A stretch of DNA of 64,000 nt, from assembly GCF_013466605.1 (NCBI RefSeq), contig NZ_CP059162.1:3596001-3660000 (forward strand), given 5' to 3'. How positions within the stretch are numbered: position 1 is the stretch's first letter; every line of letters begins with the position of its first letter. Made by a program: the position numbers and the translations under genes. This DNA comes from Pseudomonas chlororaphis subsp. aurantiaca. GTDB lineage: Bacteria > Pseudomonadota > Gammaproteobacteria > Pseudomonadales > Pseudomonadaceae. Shown piece by piece: positions 58,082 to 64,000 of this stretch. The notes beneath the pieces are model-generated. The model worked only from the letters and a program-made list of their open reading frames with translations, was not told where the DNA came from and searched no databases.

Positions 58082-58130
58082 GCGCCCCACGTGCCGCGGT
58101 GTGACAGACCCACCGCGGCACGTGGGGCGC
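58082..58130. other. Perfect 20-bp inverted repeat between convergent genes
   Basis: Left arm GCGCCCCACGTGCCGCGGTG at 58082-58101 and its exact reverse complement at 58111-58130, with a nine-base loop. It may act as a bidirectional transcription stop for the two amine oxidase/cytochrome units, although no T-run follows on either strand. Confidence 0.75.
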
Positions 58131-58327
58131 GAGCATGTTGGATGTGAAGCTGGTCGCGTCTGTCCGCATGCAGCCACCTGAGCCTGACCTCGGGGCAACG
58201 TCGGACGCGGATATCCATGATGTTTTGTGCCCGCAGGAACGTCAGGGCAGGGCGGAGGTCGAGGAGGGAAGGCAGGGAGGAAGGCAAGGAGAGGTAAGCA
58301 TCCTTGCCCACGCTCACCCACAGCGGA

Positions 58328-58999
58328 CTACTTGGCGCCTGGTGTGGGTGCCAGGGTGCCCAGGTAGTGGGCCACTGCCTTGATGTCGTCTTCCGACAAC
58401 GCACTGGCCAGGGCGTTCATGGCCTGGGTGGGGTCCTTGCGCTGGCCCTGTTTGAAGGCGGTGAGCTGATCCGTCAGGTAGAGCGGCCCCTGGCCGGCGA
58501 TCCGCGGCGCCAACGGGCCGCCCGAGAGGTTTTCACCATGACAGGCGACGCAGCCAGTGGTGGCGACCTTGGCCTTTCCGCGTTGCTCGAGGGCCTGGTC
58601 GCTTGCCGGGGCCTCGGTCTGGCCGGCTGTCTGCCGGGAGAAATAATCCGCCAGGAACTTGATCTGCTCTTGCGTCAGATTCGCCGCAAGCGGGCTCATT
58701 TGCGCACTGTGCCGGCGCCCTTGCGCGAAGGCCTGCAACTGCGCCTCGATATAGGCTGCGGATTGTCCAGCCAGGGAGGCATATCGGGTGTTTGCCGGCT
58801 GGCCCCTCGCGCCATGGCACAGGGCGCAGGTGTCCTGAAGCTGCGGCCAGGCGCCGCCGTTGGCCAGGTACCTGGCATTGTGCTCGTCGAGGGTATTCAT
58901 GAAGCGGTAGCCGGCCACCAGCTCCGGGCCGTAGATCGCACCAGCCCCAGCCAGCGCCGTGGCCACCACCACCGTGCCGATCACTATTGCTCGTTTCAT
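58328..58999 (-). CDS. Membrane-anchored dihaem cytochrome c (copy 2)
   Basis: A 223-residue homologue of the protein at 56692: anchor helix (IVIGTVVVATALAGAGAIYG), haem sites CALCH at 58-62 and CVACH at 150-154, and the same ASLAGQSAAYIEAQLQAF / PRIAGQGPLYLTDQLTAF repeat. Its ATG overlaps the stop of amine oxidase copy 2 by one base (TGATG), so the two are tightly coupled. It should be the dedicated electron acceptor of that enzyme. Confidence 0.92.
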   Translation of the reverse strand: MKRAIVIGTVVVATALAGAGAIYGPELVAGYRFMNTLDEHNARYLANGGAWPQLQDTCALCHGARGQPANTRYASLAGQSAAYIEAQLQAFAQGRRHSAQMSPLAANLTQEQIKFLADYFSRQTAGQTEAPASDQALEQRGKAKVATTGCVACHGENLSGGPLAPRIAGQGPLYLTDQLTAFKQGQRKDPTQAMNALASALSEDDIKAVAHYLGTLAPTPGAK

Positions 59000-60486
59000 C
59001 AGGCGCTCCTCCGGTCTTGGACCAGGGCCTGGAGCGCTTCCAGCGCGGCCCGGTGGCCGGCACGGACCGCGCCGTCCATCGAGCCGGCCCAGAGATCCGC
59101 GGTTTCAGTGCCGGACCAAATCAAGCGACCGGTCGCGGGGTTCAGATGCTCGCCCCATTGCGTCCAGAAACCGGGCGGCATTGGCGAGATACAGGTGAGG
59201 GTCCAGGGGTCGACCTTGCCCCAGTCCTGGTCGTGGAACTGGACAGGGTGCAAGGCTTCGTCCCCCAGGGCCTGGGCGTAGATCGCCGACAAGGTGCTCT
59301 GCGCGGCTTGCGGATCATGGGGCAGTTGCCCGGTCCTGACGAACCCGCTGAGGACCCCGAGGCTGCCATCCGGGGGCGAATTGTCATAGGCCAGGATCAG
59401 CGGCCCTTCGACCTGGATGATCTGGCCGTTCAGGCCCTTGTCTCTCCAGAAGGGGCGTTCATAGACATGCACGGTCTTGCGCATGGGCGCGTGGGCCGGC
59501 CAGAGTCGCTGCAGCTGTGCACGCCCGGCGGGGAGGGGCGGGTCGAAGGTGATCTGGTTGCACAGGGCCGGGTTGACTGCCGCAATGACCTGCCGGGCGC
59601 GGATGATACCGCGGTCCGTATGCAGTTCGACGACGTCGCGGTCCCAACCGACGATCTTGCGCACCGGGCAAGACAGCTTGAGCTTGTCCCCCAGGGCTTG
59701 CGCCATCTTGAGGCTGAGTACCTGGGAGCCGCCAACAAAACGTGTCTCCTGGGCGCCGCCCTTTATCCCCTCGAGTTTCTCCAGGCTGCAATCGGAAGAG
59801 TTGATCATCGACAGGTAGTGCAACAGTCCCATGCCGGCTGGGGTGGTGCCGAAGGTCAGGCTCACGGACATGTTGAATCCGATCTGGTCCTGGTTGCTGA
59901 TGCCTTGCCTGACCAGCCACTCGCCAACCGAAAGTTTGTCGAGGGCGGCGGCATCCGCTGCCTTCCAGGGTGCTTTGCTGGGGACGCCCCTGGCCAGCTC
60001 GTTCAGCTTGCCGACCAGCTCGGTGTTGGAGTTCGGGCCGTCGGTCACGTCCTCTTCCACCTTGGTGTCATCCAGCAGATAGACGGTTTTGCCTTGGTAA
60101 TAGGTGGGGAAGGTGCCGACCTCAAGCTGGCGTGCCAGGTCGGCGATGGCTGTTTGTCCTGGCCCGATCCACTGGCCGCCCGCTTCAGAGACCACGCCAT
60201 GGCCGAGGTCATGGTTGTAGGTACGTCCGCCCACGCGATCGCGGGCCTCAAGCACGGCGAAAGACTCGCAGCCGGCGCTGAGCAGGTCCCGTGCCGAAGT
60301 CAGGCCCGCCAGGCCGCCACCGATGATCGCTACGTCCAATATGCCGTCGCGATTGTCTTGTAGCGCCTGCGCCGCGGCACGCGTGCTCAGCGCGAGCCCT
60401 CCAACCACTGCCGCGCTGCCAAGCGCTTGCAGCAGCAAGCGTCGCTGCGGTGATTGAAGGGGTGATTCATTGTCGGTCGAATGCAT
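58999..60486 (-). CDS. Tat-exported flavin amine oxidase/dehydrogenase (copy 2)
   Basis: A 495-residue paralogue of the enzyme at 55186. It has a twin-arginine signal (PQRRLLLQALGSAAVVGGLA, Arg15-Arg16, cleavage near residue 39), the FAD motif DVAIIGGGLAGLTSARDLLS, EARDRVGGRTYNHDLGHGVV, and C-terminal IWSGTETADLWAGSMDGAVR. The Cys in LTCISPMPPGFW is conserved with copy 1. The two differ throughout, so this is an old duplication with probable substrate divergence. A 20-bp regional site lies 35 bases before the ATG. Oriented toward copy 1, with which it converges. Confidence 0.9.
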   Translation of the reverse strand: MHSTDNESPLQSPQRRLLLQALGSAAVVGGLALSTRAAAQALQDNRDGILDVAIIGGGLAGLTSARDLLSAGCESFAVLEARDRVGGRTYNHDLGHGVVSEAGGQWIGPGQTAIADLARQLEVGTFPTYYQGKTVYLLDDTKVEEDVTDGPNSNTELVGKLNELARGVPSKAPWKAADAAALDKLSVGEWLVRQGISNQDQIGFNMSVSLTFGTTPAGMGLLHYLSMINSSDCSLEKLEGIKGGAQETRFVGGSQVLSLKMAQALGDKLKLSCPVRKIVGWDRDVVELHTDRGIIRARQVIAAVNPALCNQITFDPPLPAGRAQLQRLWPAHAPMRKTVHVYERPFWRDKGLNGQIIQVEGPLILAYDNSPPDGSLGVLSGFVRTGQLPHDPQAAQSTLSAIYAQALGDEALHPVQFHDQDWGKVDPWTLTCISPMPPGFWTQWGEHLNPATGRLIWSGTETADLWAGSMDGAVRAGHRAALEALQALVQDRRSA

Positions 60487-60520
60487 GTTTGTCCCTGCCA
60501 GATCTGAGTTTTATTTTTAA

Positions 60521-60540
60521 AAACAGGTGTTATGCAAAAT
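60521..60540 (+). promoter_or_regulatory. Regional 20-bp site, copy C
   Basis: AAACAGGTGTTATGCAAAAT, 15 of 20 positions as in copy D. Directly upstream of the amine oxidase copy 2 start (minus strand). An additional TTATGC/GCATAA inverted repeat overlaps its right half (60530-60549). Confidence 0.5.
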
Positions 60541-60708
60541 AGCGCATAATCTGATCCGGGCAAAGGGGAAAATCGCCGCGAATCAGGGACAGGGCAGGGG
60601 GCGTCGAGCTATTGAAGCCTTGCCTGAGTAGGCGTGATGGAGCAAGGGGGGAGGAGAGGGCCGCAACGACCTGGATGGCAGCGCTATTTCGCGGCGCAAA
60701 GCATGCAA

Positions 60709-60731
60709 AAGGCCGGAAGCGTGCCGGCCTT
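60709..60731 (-). terminator. Intrinsic terminator of the TetR gene
   Basis: Stem AAGGCCGG / CCGGCCTT with a seven-base loop; read on the minus strand it is followed by TTTT-containing sequence. Lies 50 bases after the TetR stop. Confidence 0.7.
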
Positions 60732-60780
60732 GTGCTGGTTCTGAAGAAGCTCCGTTACCGATTCCGGCAACGCTACGGCC

Positions 60781-61443
60781 TCATTGCTTCCGGGGACTCT
60801 TGCCGTTCGATGGCGCCGCCGGTGAGATCAGGGTGATGACCGCATCGAGCAGGGCCTGGCTTCTGGCGGGGGTGAACCTTTCGGGCTCGATCGGCAACAT
60901 CATCATCCAGCCGTCGCTCATGGCGCTGATCTGATCGGCGAGCAGATCCGCTTCGATGTCGCTGCGGATCTTGCCTTGTTTCTGTCCCTTCTCCAGCATC
61001 GACGTGAGTACCTGGCGGAACAGTGCGTAGCGTTGCTTGATGATGCTCGCGAACGCTGGTTCGTGCCTGGCATGGGCCAGCAATTGGAACCAGGCGAGCC
61101 AGCCATTTGGTTCATCGACGCGCATCCAGTTCAGCCATTGTTCGATGAGTGACTTGATGTCGACCTGTTCCTGGCTGCCTTCCAGCAAGGTGTCGATCTG
61201 GTCGAACAGGCTCTGGGCGACAGCCGTGACCATCTCTTCCTTGTTGGCGAAGTAGTAGGTCACCGCACCCGTGGTGCATCCGGCGTGCTGCGCCACTTTG
61301 CGCATCGAAGCGCCGGCGTAGCCTTCCTGGGCGATCACGGCGATCGCCGCTGTGAGCAACTCGGTTCTTTTCTCGTCGCGGTTGCCAACAGGGCGCCCGC
61401 GCCGTACGGCAGGCTTGGGTGGGGAGAGGTGAGAATCATGCAT
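60781..61443 (-). CDS. TetR-family regulator (BetI-like)
   Basis: A 220-residue TetR protein. A basic N-terminal arm (RRGRPVGNRDEKRTELL) is followed by HTH ASMRKVAQHAGCTTGAVTYY and a BetI-type C-terminal domain (WLAWFQLLAHARHEPAFASI). It lies inside the cluster between amine oxidase copy 2 and the PhyH operon, each of which has a regional 20-bp site in front, so it is the best candidate for binding those sites. A separate inverted repeat GCACCAT/ATGGTGC upstream of its own start could serve autoregulation. Confidence 0.9.
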   Translation of the reverse strand: MHDSHLSPPKPAVRRGRPVGNRDEKRTELLTAAIAVIAQEGYAGASMRKVAQHAGCTTGAVTYYFANKEEMVTAVAQSLFDQIDTLLEGSQEQVDIKSLIEQWLNWMRVDEPNGWLAWFQLLAHARHEPAFASIIKQRYALFRQVLTSMLEKGQKQGKIRSDIEADLLADQISAMSDGWMMMLPIEPERFTPARSQALLDAVITLISPAAPSNGKSPRKQ

Positions 61444-61479
61444 GGGAAATGGGCAACTTCGCTGGCTCGATTATCTGGA

Positions 61480-61503
61480 GCACCATCGGTTTGAAAATGG
61501 TGC
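61480..61503. promoter_or_regulatory. Inverted repeat GCACCAT-N10-ATGGTGC
   Basis: A perfect 7-bp inverted repeat 37 bases upstream of the TetR start, a plausible autoregulatory operator. It does not resemble the regional 20-bp sites. Confidence 0.45.
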
Positions 61504-61588
61504 CTTCTGGCTGTGGAGCAGCATAGGGAATTTGCTCGCAGAAAGCACATGGGAAAGCAGCGCAGCGGCCAGGGCTTGAGTCCGCCGA

Positions 61589-61888
61589 CTATTCGTCATC
61601 CGCGCGGAAGATCGTCGGGGTGATATCGGTGAAGTTGGCGACATCGCCAATCACCCTGGCAGTCCCGGGCGAGGACAGCGCGGCATTGATATCGGCCTGC
61701 TCGCGAAAGCGCAGTATCACCATGGCCACCAGCGGCGTTGGCCCGGTTGCCGGAAACAGCACCTCTGCCGATTGCAGCCCGAACTCGCTCCAGGCGGCGC
61801 GCGCCAGTGGCAGGTGGGTTGCCAGATAGTAATCCCGGTCGAATCGCCCGCCTTTGGCAGCGGGATAACTCACGATCAGTGTTGCCAT
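61589..61888 (-). CDS. EthD-family protein
   Basis: A 99-residue ferredoxin-like alpha/beta-barrel protein: MATLIVSYPAAKGGRFDRDY then YLATHLPLARAAWSEFGL carry the EthD signature (F-D-x2-YY-x3-H-x-P). EthD proteins accompany degradation of ethers and other compounds, with unclear catalytic roles. The start at 61888 has AAGGA upstream. Third gene of the PhyH-RidA-EthD unit, after a 103-base gap. Confidence 0.85.
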   Translation of the reverse strand: MATLIVSYPAAKGGRFDRDYYLATHLPLARAAWSEFGLQSAEVLFPATGPTPLVAMVILRFREQADINAALSSPGTARVIGDVANFTDITPTIFRADDE

Positions 61889-61991
61889 GTTGTAGTCCTT
61901 GTTCCTGTCAATAAGCATCCTCGAAAGGGCGCGAAGATACTTCGCAGCCCCTTGGAATCTTGAGGCGCCTGTATGCGTCGACGCCCTCGGA

Positions 61992-62408
61992 TCAATCCCG
62001 GCCGCAGCCGATGACCGCCACCGCGCGTATTTCCACGCGCAATGCGGGAAGGGCCAGTTGCGTGACGCCAACCGCGCTCCAGGATGGGTAACGATCGGGG
62101 AAGTACTTGTCCTTGATCTGTCCGAACGTATGGATCTCGCCCTGCAGATCGATATGGAAGGTCATCAGCTCGACCACGTCGGCCAGGCTTGCACCCGCTT
62201 CCTCGAGAATGCCGCTCAAGGCCTGGAACGCCAGGTGCGTTTGTGCCTCGATGCCTTCGGCCGGAGTCATGGTCGCGTCGACGCCAACCTGGCCGGACAC
62301 CCAGATCATGTTCCCCACGCGGGTCGCCTGGGAGAAGTGAAAATTGTCGTAAATGGCCTGGGTATGGCCAGGGTTGATGGACTGTCGACGCAAGTCTTGG
62401 GTGGTCAT
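61992..62408 (-). CDS. RidA/YjgF-family protein
   Basis: A 138-residue protein of the RidA (reactive intermediate/imine deaminase) superfamily: FSQATRVGNMIWVSGQVGVD, the middle DVVELMTFHIDLQGEIHTFG, and C-terminal LALPALRVEIRAVAVIG. In true RidA an Arg stands just before the LP of the C-terminal motif and is needed for imine hydrolysis; here that position is Ala. It therefore looks like one of the Rid subfamilies without deaminase activity or with a different substrate. Rid proteins often accompany amine oxidases. GGAG precedes the ATG; it follows the PhyH gene by 20 bases. Confidence 0.88.
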   Translation of the reverse strand: MTTQDLRRQSINPGHTQAIYDNFHFSQATRVGNMIWVSGQVGVDATMTPAEGIEAQTHLAFQALSGILEEAGASLADVVELMTFHIDLQGEIHTFGQIKDKYFPDRYPSWSAVGVTQLALPALRVEIRAVAVIGCGRD

Positions 62409-62428
62409 GGACGATCTCCTTATTAGGC

Positions 62429-63262
62429 TTAGGCGATTTGCCGGAACGTGGTGTGGCGAAAGGAATCCCCGGCCTTCAGGTCTGCCAGTTCCTGGGTGAA
62501 GAGCACGCCTTGCTGCGGATAACCGGCAGCGCTGTGTTCCGGCAGCGGGCGGAAGGTTGCGTCGTCGCCGAAGAAGCGGAAGACAAAGGTGTGACGATCC
62601 GGGAAGGTCTCATCGACCGGAGCACCACCGTGCAGCGCGCCGGGATGGAGCACGACTATGTCTCCAGGCTCGGTCGCCCAGGAGAGGATTTCGTAAGCGT
62701 CGGGATCCTGCTTGCGCTGGGCCTCGACATCGGGAAGCCGAGGCAGTGCGTTGCCGCCATGCAGGGGCTGGGTCGGGTCGTTCGGATCGAGGAAGGTGGT
62801 GCCGTCGTAACGCGGCCCTTTGTGCGAGCCGCGGACGATCTCCAGGGCATTGCGCTTGGGCACCGACTCGAAGCTGATCCAGGCATTGCCCCAATGCAGG
62901 CCAGCCCAAGGCAAATAGGAGGTGTCCTGGTGCCAGAGCGTACGGGAGCCGCGGCCGCCCGCCTTGAGAAACACTTCCTCGGCGAAATACCAGACATGTT
63001 CAGAGCCCCAGAGCTGCGCAAACAGCTTGCCGAAGGGCAGGGAAGCGACCAGTTCCTCGAGCCGGGCCTTGGCCCTGGGGTTGGCATTGTCGACATGCGA
63101 TTGCTGCTCGGTCCCGTCGAACATCCTGAAAGCATGCGGGCCGTGATTCTCGACAGCCCAGTCGTAGGCGGCCCGGCACTGGGCCAACTGTTCTTCGTTC
63201 AGAAAACCTTTGATCAGGACGGCCCCGTCTTCCAGGAACGCCTTGCGCACAGAGTCTTGCAT
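62429..63262 (-). CDS. Phytanoyl-CoA dioxygenase (PhyH) family protein
   Basis: A 277-residue Fe(II)/2-oxoglutarate dioxygenase. The metal-binding His-x-Asp is in RTLWHQDTSYLPW and the distal His in VVLHPGALHGG, with an Arg for 2-oxoglutarate in the following strand (RHTFVFRFFG). It hydroxylates an aliphatic carbon, often alpha to a carboxyl or in a bulky chain, which could open a branched or substituted substrate to further oxidation. AGGAGG precedes the ATG. First gene of a minus-strand operon, with a regional 20-bp site 57 bases upstream. Confidence 0.9.
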   Translation of the reverse strand: MQDSVRKAFLEDGAVLIKGFLNEEQLAQCRAAYDWAVENHGPHAFRMFDGTEQQSHVDNANPRAKARLEELVASLPFGKLFAQLWGSEHVWYFAEEVFLKAGGRGSRTLWHQDTSYLPWAGLHWGNAWISFESVPKRNALEIVRGSHKGPRYDGTTFLDPNDPTQPLHGGNALPRLPDVEAQRKQDPDAYEILSWATEPGDIVVLHPGALHGGAPVDETFPDRHTFVFRFFGDDATFRPLPEHSAAGYPQQGVLFTQELADLKAGDSFRHTTFRQIA

Positions 63263-63620
63263 GAGAGCTTCCTCCTAGGAAATGCCACTTGGCGATCTGG
63301 ATCCTAGCAAGTCGCTTTATTTTACGCAACACGTGTTATTATAATTTGAAAAAGGCGTCGACAAGGCCAGATTCCCAGGCCTGGCTAATGCTTATCGAGT
63401 TCATCACCCGCTGACCTTCGGCGGCTCGGAGTACGAAACCTGCTGCGATGCCGAGCAGTAACGGAAACGCTGTCAGAGGGAAGGCGGGTTCGGCTGCAAG
63501 GTGCCGCAGATGACGCGAATTCGGAGCGGGTAGCCAAGGGTGGTGGGCTGCATGCACTGGATGGAAGCGATAGCCCAGGCGGACAACCGTATTTTAATCA
63601 GGACTCTTACCCGGTTTTTA
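63263..63620. other. Divergent intergenic region, PhyH operon and response regulator
   Basis: Holds copy D of the regional site. A minus-strand open frame at 63339-63557 has no ribosome site and no protein-like signature. No further gene seen. Confidence 0.5.
63319..63338 (-). promoter_or_regulatory. Regional 20-bp site, copy D
   Basis: Minus strand TAACACGTGTTGCGTAAAAT, containing the perfect palindrome AACACGTGTT. Reference copy for the other three (41054, 48089, 60521). Confidence 0.6.
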
Positions 63621-64000
63621 TGGACAACTTAGATCTCGTTAATGTCTTGCTCGTTGAAGACGATCGGAAGCTGGCGGCGCTGATCGCAGAGTTTTTGCTC
63701 CGGCATGGTTTTGAGGTGCGGGTGGTTCACCGGGGCGACCAGGCGCTGGCGGCATTTATCGAGTTCAAGCCGAACGTCGTGCTGCTTGATCAGATGCTCC
63801 CAGGCCAGAGTGGGCTGCAAGTGTGCCGCGAGATTCGCAACCTGTCCGATACGCCCATCGTCATCCTGACCGCAAAAGGGGATGACCGGGACCATGTTCT
63901 CGGCCTGGAGTCCGGTGCCGACGATTATGTGATCAAGCCTTTCAAACCCTCTGTGTTGCTGGCTCGGCTACGCGCCTTGCAACGCCGGCTGGCACAAAAC
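63621..64000 (+). CDS. OmpR-family response regulator (5' part, runs off window)
   Basis: The ATG at 63621 opens a receiver domain that stays open to the window end (126 residues). The acidic pocket is LLVEDDRK at 11-18, the phospho-acceptor Asp57 is in VVLLDQMLPGQSG, the Thr switch is in VILTAKG and the Lys in YVIKPFKPSVLLARLRALQR, leading into the linker before a winged helix. Wording is RstA-like (EDDRKLAALIAEFLLRHGFE). Its sensor kinase should follow beyond the window. It is divergent from the PhyH operon and need not be related to it. Confidence 0.9.

Noticed and set aside
63339-63557. 72-codon open frame on the minus strand
   Set aside because: No ribosome site, and a composition not typical of a protein.

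Overview
The window looks like a Pseudomonas chromosome, probably fluorescens group. It is GC-rich with GC-ending codons, it has Anr/FNR-type boxes, and it carries a second elongation factor G gene beside a TonB-receptor locus, an arrangement I recall from P. aeruginosa. The strain assignment is inference.

Layout. 1-6.4 kb: an ExbB/TolQ-type gene, a decayed TonB receptor, a second EF-G, two decayed gene relics, a DJ-1/PfpI protein and a phosphoribosyltransferase with an Anr box upstream. 6.4-8.4 kb: a membrane protein and an ethylbenzene-dehydrogenase-type haem-domain protein. 8.8-10.1 kb: an intact IS3-family (IS2-group) insertion sequence with matching ends and a 5-bp target duplication. 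10.3-13.3 kb: a DctPQM TRAP transporter. 13.5-21.1 kb: an ion-homeostasis block with NhaA, a P-type cation ATPase behind an Anr box, a Usp protein and a Ktr/Trk-type K+ uptake pair. 21.1-27 kb: an accessory stretch with a truncated CHAT protease, a recombinase scrap, TGTTCAT repeats and a 1283-residue YobI-like P-loop NTPase.

27-64 kb is a large, layered catabolic and efflux region. Two tandem AraC-type regulators face a 48-aa membrane miniprotein. A TetR regulator faces an RND tripartite pump, and a paralogous TetR follows the pump. A second miniprotein, related to the first and with the same promoter architecture, heads a FadB-like plus SDR operon. Next come a DUF1329/DUF1302/MMPL/YCF48 module, typical of uptake or handling of hydrophobic compounds, and a beta-oxidation-like operon: acyl-CoA dehydrogenase, enoyl-reductase-like protein, CoA ligase, thiolase and an FAD oxidoreductase. 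Two Tat-exported flavin amine oxidases follow, each paired with a membrane-anchored dihaem cytochrome c. The region ends with a TetR regulator, a PhyH dioxygenase-RidA-EthD operon and the start of an OmpR-type response regulator.

How it may work together (inference): a hydrophobic amine is taken up or handled at the envelope. Periplasmic amine dehydrogenation passes electrons to cytochrome c. The resulting aldehyde or acid is activated with CoA and shortened by beta-oxidation, and RidA clears imine or enamine by-products. Four similar 20-bp sites (41054, 48089, 60521 and 63319) precede four of these transcription units and suggest one regulon. Two further cis-element pairs, a GATYTGCA direct repeat with 21-bp period and TGAG-N10-CTCA, link the duplicated miniprotein and TetR modules. 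The substrate is not identifiable from sequence alone.
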